NCBI GenBank assembly: GCA_902783575.1
Contig: CACZRP010000100.1
Location: forward strand, 1 to 60,915
Direction of reading: 5' to 3'
From: an uncultured Eubacteriales bacterium
GTDB taxonomy: Bacteria > Bacillota > Clostridia > Lachnospirales > Bianqueaceae
DNA length: 60,915 bases
This document shows positions 36,098-43,982 of this stretch, in pieces. Each line of letters opens with the position of its first letter. Position 1 is the stretch's first letter. Below the pieces are notes generated by a model. The model had not been told where the DNA came from. It worked only from the letters and a program-made list of their open reading frames with translations, and did not search any database. Both the position numbers and the translations under genes were made by a program.

Positions 36098-37444
36098 TTA
36101 CAGGATACCCTGAGCCTCCATAGCGTTGGCAACCTTCAGGAAGCCAGCAATGTTGGCACCGGCGACATAGTTGCCGGCCATGCCGAATTCCTTGGCGGTC
36201 TCGTTGACGTTGGTGAAGATGTTGGACATGATGCTCTGCAGCTTGGCATCGACCTCGTCGAAGGTCCAGGACAGTCTCTCGCTGTTCTGAGTCATCTCCA
36301 GGGCGGAGGTGGCTACGCCGCCGGCGTTGGCAGCCTTGCCGGGGCAGAACAGAATGCCGTTCTCCTGGAAGTACTTGGTAGCCTCAATGGTGGTGGGCAT
36401 GTTGGCACCCTCGGCGACAGCCTTGACACCGTTCTTAACCAGCATCTTGGCATCATCCAGATCCAGCTCGTTCTGGGTAGCGCAGGGAAGAGCCACATCA
36501 CAGGGAACAGACCATACACCGCCGTCGGAATGAGTTCCTTCGTGATATACAGCGGAGGGACGCTCGGCAGCGTACTCGGTCAGACGGGCGCGGCGGACTT
36601 CCTTGACTTCCTTCAGCAGGGCAACATCAATGCCTTCCGGATCGTAGATCCAGCCGGTGGAATCGCAGCAGGTAACAGGCTTGCCTCCCAGCTGCCAGGT
36701 CTTCTGGATAGCATAGGTGGCAACGTTGCCGGCGCCGGATACGACGACGGTCTTGCCTTCCAGGCCGGAACCATTGGCTTCCAGCATGCACTTGGTCAGG
36801 TACAGCAGGCCATAACCGGTGGCCTCGGTACGGGCCAGGGAACCGCCGTAGGACAGGCCCTTGCCGGTAAGTACGCCCTCGTACAGGCCGGTCAGCTGTT
36901 TATAGGCACCGTACATGTAGCCGATTTCACGGGCACCGGTACCAATATCCCCAGCGGGAACGTCCACGTCTGCGCCGATATATTTGTAGAGCTCACTCAT
37001 GAAGGCCTTGCAGAATGCCATAACCTCACGGTCGGATTTGCCCTTGGGATCAAAGTCAGCACCGCCCTTGGCGCCGCCGATGGGAAGACCGGTCAGGGAG
37101 TTCTTGAAAATCTGCTCAAAACCGAGGAACTTCAGGGTGCTCAGATTGACAGAGGGATGAAGTCTCAGACCTCCCTTGTAGGGGCCGATGGCGTTGTTGA
37201 ACTGAATACGGAAGCCGTTGTTGACGCGGGCAATACCGTTATCGTCCACCCAGGCCACCCGGAACTGGATCTGACGGTCGGGCGTGGTCAGTCTTTCCAG
37301 AAGAGCGTTCTGGCGGTAGGTTTTTTCGTTTCTTTCAATAGCGGGGGAAAGGGTCTCCAGAACTTCCTTGACAGCCTGAATGAACAGTTTCTGATCGGGA
37401 TTCTGCTGAATAACTCTTTCTAATACTTCACTGGTGTAGCTCAT
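36098..37444 (-). CDS. gdhA: NADP-type glutamate dehydrogenase
   Basis: This 448-residue hexameric-type enzyme interconverts 2-oxoglutarate plus ammonium and glutamate. Family motifs are PYKGGLRLHPSVN, LTGLPIGGAKGGADFDPKGK with the catalytic lysine, DVDVPAGDIGTGAREIGYM, and the nucleotide-binding VVVSGAGNVATYA. Its length of about 450 is that of the small assimilatory class. GGAGG lies before the ATG, and its own promoter and terminator bracket it, so it is a single-gene unit. Cofactor preference cannot be proved from sequence reading alone, but the similarity is to the NADP(H) group. Confidence 0.96.
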   Translation of the reverse strand: MSYTSEVLERVIQQNPDQKLFIQAVKEVLETLSPAIERNEKTYRQNALLERLTTPDRQIQFRVAWVDDNGIARVNNGFRIQFNNAIGPYKGGLRLHPSVNLSTLKFLGFEQIFKNSLTGLPIGGAKGGADFDPKGKSDREVMAFCKAFMSELYKYIGADVDVPAGDIGTGAREIGYMYGAYKQLTGLYEGVLTGKGLSYGGSLARTEATGYGLLYLTKCMLEANGSGLEGKTVVVSGAGNVATYAIQKTWQLGGKPVTCCDSTGWIYDPEGIDVALLKEVKEVRRARLTEYAAERPSAVYHEGTHSDGGVWSVPCDVALPCATQNELDLDDAKMLVKNGVKAVAEGANMPTTIEATKYFQENGILFCPGKAANAGGVATSALEMTQNSERLSWTFDEVDAKLQSIMSNIFTNVNETAKEFGMAGNYVAGANIAGFLKVANAMEAQGIL

Positions 37445-37486
37445 GCTTTCCTCCTTCGAATAGCTTTAGGAATGAATATACACTGC

Positions 37487-37515
37487 ATTTTATCAAACAG
37501 ATGGCGAATCCGCAA
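37487..37515 (-). promoter_or_regulatory. Promoter of gdhA
   Basis: On the minus strand TTGCGG (37515-37510), a 17-bp spacer and TAAAAT (37492-37487) precede the gdhA ATG by about 43 bp. It faces the ilvE promoter across an AT-rich gap. Confidence 0.65.
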
Positions 37516-37610
37516 GGCGCAAGTTTTAAAATTGCATATTTATATAAAAGTTTGTGAAAAATAACCACATTCCTCCCGCATTTTGAACAAGATTATTCAA
37601 GTCTTACCGC

Positions 37611-37639
37611 TTGAACTTTCATTCCCATGGTACTATAAT
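37611..37639 (+). promoter_or_regulatory. Promoter of ilvE
   Basis: TTGAAC (37611-37616), a 17-bp spacer and TATAAT (37634-37639). The leader of about 45 bases shows no T-box or attenuator structure. Confidence 0.8.
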
Positions 37640-37690
37640 GGTTTAAAGCGATGTATCGTTTGATTTTTACTGTAACAGGAGAGGTCTATT

Positions 37691-38728
37691 ATGAGTACTG
37701 CAGCTAGAACCGATATCGATTGGTCGAATCTTGGCTTTGGTTATGTCAAAACCAATTACCGTTATGTCAGCCGTTTTAAGAATGGCCAGTGGGACGAAGG
37801 CGGAATCGAAACTGATTCCATGATCACCCTTTCCGAGTGCGCCTGCGTTTTCCAGTACAGCCAGAGCGTTTTCGAAGGCCTGAAGGCCTACCGCACCGAG
37901 GATGGAAAGATCGTCTGCTTCCGCCCCGACCTGAACGCTGCCCGTATGGCCATGTCCGCCGCCCGTCTGGAAATGCCCCCCTTCCCGGAGGACAGATTCA
38001 TTGAGGCTGTGAAGGCCGTCGTTAAAGCCAATGAAGAGTTTGTACCGCCCTATGGTTCCGGCGCAACCCTGTACTTAAGACCCTTTATGATCGGCACCAA
38101 TCCCGTTATCGGCGTCAAGCCCGCCGAGGAGTTTGAGTTCCGTATTTTTGTCACTCCCGTAGGTCCCTACTTTAAGGGCGGCGCCAAGCCCATCGTAGTG
38201 AAGATTTCTGATTTCGACCGGGCAGCTCCCCATGGCACCGGCAACATCAAGGCCGGCCTGAACTACGCCATGAGCCTGCATCCCATTGTGACCGCCCATG
38301 CCGAAGGCTTTGCCGAGAACATGTATCTGGATCCTCAGACCCGCACCAAGGTGGAAGAGACCGGCGGCGCCAATATTATCTTTATTACCAAGGACGGCAA
38401 GCTGGTGACTCCGAAGTCCGACAGCATTCTGCCCTCCATCACCCGCCGTTCCATCTGCTATGTGGCGGAGCATTATCTGAACATGCCCGTGGAGCACCGC
38501 GAGGTTCTCTTCAGCGAAGTGGAATCCTTCGCTGAGTGCGGCCTGTGCGGCACCGCTGCTGTCATCTCTCCCGTGGGCCGCATCAACGACCACGGCCGTG
38601 AGATCAACTTCCCCGCCGGCATGGAGGAGATGGGTCCCTGGACCAAGAAGCTCTACGATACCCTCACCGGTATCCAGATGGGCCGCATCGAGGCCCCCGA
38701 AGGCTGGATCGTGGAGATCGACCGCTGA
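37691..38728 (+). CDS. ilvE: Branched-chain amino acid aminotransferase
   Basis: This 345-residue class IV PLP-dependent transaminase carries out the last step of valine, leucine and isoleucine synthesis and the first step of their breakdown. Motifs include FEGLKAYRTEDGKIVCFRPD, the PLP lysine in GTGNIKAGLNYAMSL, and ECGLCGTAAVISPVGRI near the C-terminus. The length fits the bacterial group II-like BCAT of about 340-360 residues. CAGGAGAGG lies before the ATG. It is divergent from gdhA, which supplies glutamate, its amino donor. It is followed by hairpin array 2. Confidence 0.96.
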   Translation: MSTAARTDIDWSNLGFGYVKTNYRYVSRFKNGQWDEGGIETDSMITLSECACVFQYSQSVFEGLKAYRTEDGKIVCFRPDLNAARMAMSAARLEMPPFPEDRFIEAVKAVVKANEEFVPPYGSGATLYLRPFMIGTNPVIGVKPAEEFEFRIFVTPVGPYFKGGAKPIVVKISDFDRAAPHGTGNIKAGLNYAMSLHPIVTAHAEGFAENMYLDPQTRTKVEETGGANIIFITKDGKLVTPKSDSILPSITRRSICYVAEHYLNMPVEHREVLFSEVESFAECGLCGTAAVISPVGRINDHGREINFPAGMEEMGPWTKKLYDTLTGIQMGRIEAPEGWIVEIDR

Positions 38729-38808
38729 TCCTTTGCCCTTAATCCTGCAAAATCAGCCTTTCACAAGGCTAATGTATCAACATTGAAAGACGCCCTTACT
38801 GACGGCGA

Positions 38809-39141
38809 TCGAGGAAAAATACTCCTATAAGGAAAAATCCTCGATCGCCGTTTTTTTGTCGAGGATATTTCACGCAGGAGGCAGTTATCCTCGACGAGAT
38901 TTTTCGTTTCGAGGAAATTTCTTGTATGAGGCAGTTTTCCTCGATCATCAATCAAACGAGGCTTGGATTTTTCGAGGAAATTTCCCATATATCTGAAATA
39001 TCCTCGAAATCTAGGGCGTCTCGTCCGGTTGATAAAAAACCGATCGAGGAAAACTGCATATGGCATGAATTTTCCTCGACGAAAAATAAGCAAAAAAACT
39101 AAAAATCGTGGAAAACTGCCTATAACAGGAAATATCCTCGA
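38809..39141. repeat. Array 2: six 36-bp inverted-box units, homologous to array 1
   Basis: Units of exactly 36 bp lie at 38809-38844, 38859-38894, 38909-38944, 38972-39007, 39044-39079 and 39106-39141. All end TCCTCGA; five start TCGAGGA and the last TCGTGGA. The gaps are 14, 14, 27, 36 and 26 bp, almost exactly those of array 1. Unit 2 differs from unit 2 of array 1 at 3 of 36 positions, and units 3 and 4 at 5 each. The fourth gap is also similar, with TCGTCCG and TTGATAAAAA-like stretches. The array lies between ilvE and the terminator of nagZ. Short frames across it are not protein-like. Confidence 0.9.
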
Positions 39142-39231
39142 AACATGCTTCCACGAAGGCAGGCTCCCTATTTCCGCAGGCCGTGGAAGTGTGCTGGAGT
39201 CTCCTATAAGACCAACTTGCGGCCAGAGAAA

Positions 39232-39269
39232 AGGACCTGTACATTGATGCTCATCAATGCACAGGTCCT
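39232..39269 (-). terminator. Terminator of the mtnN-galE-murG-nagZ group
   Basis: AGGACCTGT and ACAGGTCCT close a stem that continues as CATTGATG/CATCAATG around a short loop, with one A-C mismatch. On the minus strand it is followed by TTTTCTC. It lies 17 bp after the nagZ stop. The stretch 39142-39231 before it holds nothing recognisable. Confidence 0.85.
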
Positions 39270-39286
39270 GCGTTATTGACAGGCTG

Positions 39287-40951
39287 TCACAGCTTGAAGG
39301 GCGATACGCCGGGGAAGCGATGCTCCTCCATCGCCTTCAGCAGCGCTGCCAGGGACAGCCGGGTATATTCGTAGGTGGTGATGACGCAGTCCGCTTCTTT
39401 CACCAGCGGCAGATCGTAGGGCGCCCCCAGAAGAAAAACATACAGGCGAATCAGCCCTTCCTGTTTCATCTTCAGGATCTCTTCGACCATTTTCTTCTGG
39501 CCCTCCCGGAAGCGGGCATTGTACAGACCCAGAATCAGCGGGACGGGCCCCGTCTTCTCGGACCTCATGGCCGGAAGCTGTTCCCGGATGCTGGCCACTG
39601 CCCGGGAGACTTCTTCGGGCTCCGGATTCAGATGAAGAGCCATGGCGGGACATCCGAACTTCTCCCCCATCATATGGGCGAAGGACAGCTGCTTCATATC
39701 CTCGGCGCCGGTGGCAGGAGTCTGGTCACAGGCCACCGTCAGATAGCCGCCCTTCTGAAGATCCAGATCGAAGTCGCCCTGCAGCAGGGTGATGGCTTCA
39801 TTCATCAGATCTTCGCAGACAAACTGTCTTCCCTGGCTGTTGACCATTGTCTCGGCCTTTTCCGGATCGATGGACTGGCTTTCCATCAGCCCGTATTTCG
39901 CCTTAAGCTTCATGATTCTTTCATAGGACTCCCGAATCCGCTGCTCACTGATCCGTCCGCTCTCCACCGCTTCGTAGATGCCCTGGGCTGCCTGGGAAAC
40001 TGCGGTATAGGTATGGGAAATGGTCAGCAGATCCACGCCGGCCTCGATGGCCCGGACCGCACCCTCGCCGCAGCCATAGGCTGCGCGGATGGCGTCCATT
40101 TCCAGGCAGTCAGTGCCAATCACGCCTTCAAAGCCGAATTCTTTTCGGGTGAGATCCGTCATGATGATTTTTGACAGGGTGGCGGGATTTTCCGGGTCCA
40201 CTCCCGTATAGCGCACATGGGCAGTCATCAGGGCCTCGGCGCCTTCCCGGATGGCCTCCCGGAAGGTTTTGAATTCGGTATCCATCAGCTTCTGCCGGTC
40301 CGTGTCATTGACGGGAATTCCCAGATGGGAGTCGCTCTTGACATTTCCATGGCCCGGAAAATGCTTAATCATGGCAATGACGCCGCCCTCCGCCAGACCT
40401 TTCATCTGGGTGATGGCTGCCTCCGCCACATTGTCGGGATCGTCGCCGTAGGAACGGGTTCCGATAATAGGGTTCGCCGGCTCGATATTCACATCCATGT
40501 CCGGGGCCGCCGTCATGCTGATGCCGCAGGCCCGCAGGATTTCTCCGGTGTTTCTGGCCATGGTCCGCACCTGAAACAGCGGAAGCTCCCGGGCTTTATC
40601 CTGGGGTTTTTTATATTTCTTTTCCAGGCCCTTCCTCATGCCCAGGATGGCGGCGCCCACCGCGGCGGCACCGGGTGTCAGGGCAGCGCCCTCCACCAGG
40701 CGGCTCACGATGCCTCCCTCCTGATCGGTGGCAATGATGGGGCTGATGCCCAGCTTGTCATAGGTCATGGCGGAAAGCTCGGCGGAAAGGGCCGCACACT
40801 GGGCGGCGCTCTGAATGTTTCTGGAGAAGTAATAGAAATTACCTACGTAGAACTCGTCCAGGATCTTTCTGGCCTGATCATCCACCCGGGGCGAAGGAAA
40901 TCCGCAGATCAGCATCTGGCCGATCATTCTTCTTAGTTCATCACTGATCAC
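39287..40951 (-). CDS. Beta-N-acetylhexosaminidase, glycoside hydrolase family 3 (NagZ-like)
   Basis: This 554-residue protein has a GH3 barrel domain (about 1-350) and a C-terminal alpha/beta domain (about 380-554), the two-domain layout of Gram-positive NagZ enzymes. The NagZ loop KHFPGHG (196-202) with the following DSHLGIPV supplies the unusual catalytic His/Asp pair. The nucleophile is Asp281 in GVIGTDCLEMDAI; a Cys occupies the next position, where Asp or Ser is more common. It removes GlcNAc from muropeptides or other glycosides. No signal peptide is seen, suggesting a cytoplasmic role in wall recycling. It overlaps murG by 11 bp. Confidence 0.9.
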   Translation of the reverse strand: MISDELRRMIGQMLICGFPSPRVDDQARKILDEFYVGNFYYFSRNIQSAAQCAALSAELSAMTYDKLGISPIIATDQEGGIVSRLVEGAALTPGAAAVGAAILGMRKGLEKKYKKPQDKARELPLFQVRTMARNTGEILRACGISMTAAPDMDVNIEPANPIIGTRSYGDDPDNVAEAAITQMKGLAEGGVIAMIKHFPGHGNVKSDSHLGIPVNDTDRQKLMDTEFKTFREAIREGAEALMTAHVRYTGVDPENPATLSKIIMTDLTRKEFGFEGVIGTDCLEMDAIRAAYGCGEGAVRAIEAGVDLLTISHTYTAVSQAAQGIYEAVESGRISEQRIRESYERIMKLKAKYGLMESQSIDPEKAETMVNSQGRQFVCEDLMNEAITLLQGDFDLDLQKGGYLTVACDQTPATGAEDMKQLSFAHMMGEKFGCPAMALHLNPEPEEVSRAVASIREQLPAMRSEKTGPVPLILGLYNARFREGQKKMVEEILKMKQEGLIRLYVFLLGAPYDLPLVKEADCVITTYEYTRLSLAALLKAMEEHRFPGVSPFKL

Positions 40952-42035
40952 CGCACACCTCCAGAATCACCTTCAGCACCTCTTCCGTGCCGTTTTTCGC
41001 CTTATCGGAGCTCATGGCCCGGATATACTCTTCTCTGTTTTCCTGTACCTTCAGCAGGGCATCCATCAGCGTTTCAGGAGTCATTTTTTCCTGATCCAGC
41101 ACATAGCTGAAGCCCTGCTTCTGGAAATATTCCGCATTCAGAATCTGGTCTCCCCGGCTGGCGGACAGGGGCAGCGGCACCAGCACATGGGGCTTTTTCA
41201 AAAGCAGCAGCTCATTGATGGCATTCGCTCCCGCCCGGGACAGCACCAGGTCTGTCATGGCAAAGAGATCCACCAGCTCCTCCCTGGCAAAATCCTGGGC
41301 ATAGTAGCCATGGGAGGGATCCGATACCGGGGGCTCATAGTCCTCCTGCTTGCCGCCATAAAGATGGACAATCTGGAAATGCTCCAGCAGCTGTTCTTTA
41401 GATGCGGCCACGGCATCGTTCAGAGCCTTGGCTCCCGAGCTGCCGCCCACCACCATGAGCACCGGCTTGCCCTTCGGGTCAAGGCCCGTCAGCGCAAAGC
41501 CCTTCGCTCTGTCGCCCTCCAGCAGGGAGGCGCGGATGGGAGTGCCGGTATACACGGCTTTGTCCGCCGGCAGATGCTTCACCGTATCCTCAAAAGTGAC
41601 GCAGAGTTTTCTGGAGAAGGGCATGCACAGCTTGTTGGCCAAGCCGGGCGTCATATCTGATTCGTGCAGCACCACGGGAGTCCTGGTGAGCCAGCCGCCC
41701 ACCGCCACGGGCAGGGAGCCGAAGCCGCCCTTGCAGAAGATCATCACCGGCTTATAACGGTGAATCAGCCGGACGGTCTGGAAAATGCCCTGGATCACCC
41801 GGGGCGGGGTCAGCAGCAGCTTTGGAGTGAAATAGCGGAAAAACCGCTCGGAATTCACCTCGTGAAAGGGCAGGCCGGCCTCTTTCACAATGCCGTACTC
41901 CATCCCCTTGTGCTTGCCCAGGTAATGGACTTCATATCCCCTTTCCTTCAGGGGGCCCAGCAGGGCCATATTGGGATAAACATGGCCGGCAGTTCCCCCA
42001 CCGGCCATAAAGATCAGTTTTTGATTACGTTTCAT
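40941..42035 (-). CDS. murG: MurG: GlcNAc transferase making lipid II
   Basis: This 364-residue GT-B fold enzyme transfers GlcNAc from UDP-GlcNAc to lipid I at the inner membrane face. The N-terminal glycine-rich loop GGGTAGH is at residues 12-18. The KGGFGSLPVA and HESDMTPGLANKL segments bind lipid I, and VVGGSSGAKALN with SRAGANAINELL forms the nucleotide-sugar site. Its start overlaps the galE stop as ATGA, and its end overlaps nagZ. Here it is not in a dcw division cluster but between galE and nagZ, a nucleotide-sugar and muropeptide context. Confidence 0.95.
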   Translation of the reverse strand: MKRNQKLIFMAGGGTAGHVYPNMALLGPLKERGYEVHYLGKHKGMEYGIVKEAGLPFHEVNSERFFRYFTPKLLLTPPRVIQGIFQTVRLIHRYKPVMIFCKGGFGSLPVAVGGWLTRTPVVLHESDMTPGLANKLCMPFSRKLCVTFEDTVKHLPADKAVYTGTPIRASLLEGDRAKGFALTGLDPKGKPVLMVVGGSSGAKALNDAVAASKEQLLEHFQIVHLYGGKQEDYEPPVSDPSHGYYAQDFAREELVDLFAMTDLVLSRAGANAINELLLLKKPHVLVPLPLSASRGDQILNAEYFQKQGFSYVLDQEKMTPETLMDALLKVQENREEYIRAMSSDKAKNGTEEVLKVILEVCGDQ

Positions 42036-43054
42036 GCTTCCTCATCCTGATATCCGTTCGGATTCTGTGACTGCCAGCGATAGCTGTCACGGCACATCTC
42101 GTCGATACCCAGCTGCGCCTTCCATCCCAGCTCTCTCTCCGCCTTGGAGGGATCCGAATAGGTGGTATCCAGATCACCGGGACGGCGGGCTTCGATCTTG
42201 TAGGGAATTTCATGACCGCAGGCCTTCTCATAGGCGTGGATCACATCCAGCACGCTGTAGCCCTTGCCGGTACCCAGGTTGTAAATGGCCACGCCGGGAT
42301 TCTCCATGAACTTGTCCAGAGCCGCCAGATGACCCTTGGCCAGATCCACCACGTGGATATAATCTCTGACGCCGGTGCCGTCGGGGGTGTTGTAGTCGTT
42401 GCCGTATACATGGACATATTCCCGCTTGCCCACAGCCACCTGAGCCACATAAGGCACCAGGTTGTTGGGAATGCCCTTGGGATCCTCTCCGATGAGGCCG
42501 CTCTCATGGGCTCCAATGGGATTGAAGTAGCGGAGAAGAATTACATTCCAGGTGGGATCCGCCGTATGAAGATCCTTCAGAATCTCTTCGATCATCCATT
42601 TGGTCCAGCCATAGGGATTGGAGGCGGGCTGCTTCGGCATCTCCTCGGTAATGGGCATCACCGGCTGGAATCCGTAAACGGTGGCGGAAGAAGAGAAGAT
42701 CAGATTCTTGCAGTTAAACTCCCGCATCACCTTGCAGAGGTTCAGCGTGCTGACCAGGTTGTTTTCATAGTATTCCAGGGGCTTGGCGACGGATTCTCCC
42801 ACGGCCTTGTAGCCGGCGAAATGAATCACAGCGTCAATTTTCTCGTTCTGGAAAATGGTACGGACAGCTTCTTCGTCCTTCAGATCCACTTCGTAGAACT
42901 TCAGTTCCTTGCCGGTAATCTGTTCCACCCGCTCCAGAGCCTTTTCGCTGGAGTTGTAGAGATTATCGGCAACCACTACCTCGTAGCCTGCGTTTAAGAG
43001 CTCCACACATGTATGGCTGCCGATATATCCGGCGCCGCCTGTTACTAAGATCAT
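42032..43054 (-). CDS. galE: UDP-glucose 4-epimerase
   Basis: This 340-residue short-chain dehydrogenase-fold enzyme interconverts UDP-glucose and UDP-galactose, and in many species the GlcNAc/GalNAc forms. The NAD site is TGGAGYIGS (5-13). The catalytic Ser/Thr lies in FSSSATVYG and the Tyr/Lys pair in NPYGWTKWMIEEIL; the substrate segment LLRYFNPIGAHESG is complete. Length is standard. It overlaps murG by 4 bp and follows mtnN after an 84-bp gap, so it may have its own weak promoter. Confidence 0.96.
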   Translation of the reverse strand: MILVTGGAGYIGSHTCVELLNAGYEVVVADNLYNSSEKALERVEQITGKELKFYEVDLKDEEAVRTIFQNEKIDAVIHFAGYKAVGESVAKPLEYYENNLVSTLNLCKVMREFNCKNLIFSSSATVYGFQPVMPITEEMPKQPASNPYGWTKWMIEEILKDLHTADPTWNVILLRYFNPIGAHESGLIGEDPKGIPNNLVPYVAQVAVGKREYVHVYGNDYNTPDGTGVRDYIHVVDLAKGHLAALDKFMENPGVAIYNLGTGKGYSVLDVIHAYEKACGHEIPYKIEARRPGDLDTTYSDPSKAERELGWKAQLGIDEMCRDSYRWQSQNPNGYQDEEA

Positions 43055-43138
43055 TGCCTGATCCTCCTGTTTTTTTGTTCACCGCCAGGTCGATCCGCAG
43101 GGCGAACCGCAAAGCAAACCGCCAGGGCGGTGACGGTT

Positions 43139-43840
43139 TTATTCGAGAATGGCGGAAAGAAGGGCGATGGCCTTCTCCGCTGCTTCCTTGACAAATTCAC
43201 TGTACTGAACAATGGCTTCATCCGAGGCGCTGTCGCTGATGGCCCGGAGAATGACGAAGGGCACCCGGTTGGTATAGCAGGCCTGGGCAATGGCAGCGCC
43301 TTCCATCTCGCAGCAGTCGCCCTGGAAGGTCTTGACCAGATATTCCTTCTTTGCCTGATCGCTGATAAACTGGTCGCCTGTCAGTATGCGTCCGATCATA
43401 TAATGGTAGCCCAGAGACTCCGCCGCGGCAGCCGCTTTATCCCGAAGGGCCGGGTTAGCGGGAAAGTTAAAGCAGTTGATGCCGCTGATAAATCCGGGCG
43501 GATCGCCAAAGAAGGTGGTGTCGAAGTCGTGCTGCACCGCGTCCTCTGAAATGACGATATCTCCCACATGCAGCTCCGGATTCAGGGCTCCGGCGACGCC
43601 CACCATGAGAATCTTTTCAGGACGGAACCGGTCCACCATCTGCTGCACGCAAAGGGCGGCGGCCACCTTGCCTACGCCGCAGCGGCAGTAGCAGATCTTT
43701 TCCTTTCCCAGGATTCCGGTGTCGAACTCCATGACTCCGCCCAGGGACCCGTGAGATACGGAGGGCCGGCTTTTGCCTTTGCCCACCTTTCTCTGCAGGG
43801 CTTCATATTCGTCGACGGTTGCTGTGATTATTCCAATCAT
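43139..43840 (-). CDS. mtnN: 5'-methylthioadenosine / S-adenosylhomocysteine nucleosidase
   Basis: This 233-residue enzyme splits adenine from methylthioadenosine and S-adenosylhomocysteine, supporting methionine salvage. It starts MIGIITATVDEYEALQ with a conserved catalytic Glu. Further motifs are GVAGALNPELHVGDIVISEDAVQHDFDTT, the substrate-binding CEMEGAAIAQ, and ILRAISDSASDEA with the general-acid Asp. All expected active-site residues appear present. It is the first gene of the minus-strand group leading to nagZ. Confidence 0.96.
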   Translation of the reverse strand: MIGIITATVDEYEALQRKVGKGKSRPSVSHGSLGGVMEFDTGILGKEKICYCRCGVGKVAAALCVQQMVDRFRPEKILMVGVAGALNPELHVGDIVISEDAVQHDFDTTFFGDPPGFISGINCFNFPANPALRDKAAAAAESLGYHYMIGRILTGDQFISDQAKKEYLVKTFQGDCCEMEGAAIAQACYTNRVPFVILRAISDSASDEAIVQYSEFVKEAAEKAIALLSAILE

Positions 43841-43889
43841 GCTGTACCTCTGTTCTATTTAAAAATATCCCATGTATTTTACCATAGCC

Positions 43890-43982
43890 GCCGGGGAATG
43901 GCAATGCTTTCTGCTTCAGCGCCGGGGAATGGCAATGCTTTCTGCTTCAGCGCCGGGGAAAGACAATGCTCTTTACTTCAGG
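43890..43982. repeat. Three tandem 31-bp repeats overlapping a gene end
   Basis: Units at 43890-43920 and 43921-43951 are identical. A third at 43952-43982 differs at a few positions. The unit begins GCCGGGGAATGGCAATGC and ends TTCAGC. The third copy contains the stop codon and last codons of the minus-strand gene at 43973, so the upstream copies look like duplications of that gene's 3' end. Confidence 0.9.

Noticed and set aside
37445..37690. T-box or amino acid attenuator before ilvE
   Set aside because: The leader after the promoter is only about 45 bases and shows no terminator/antiterminator pair.
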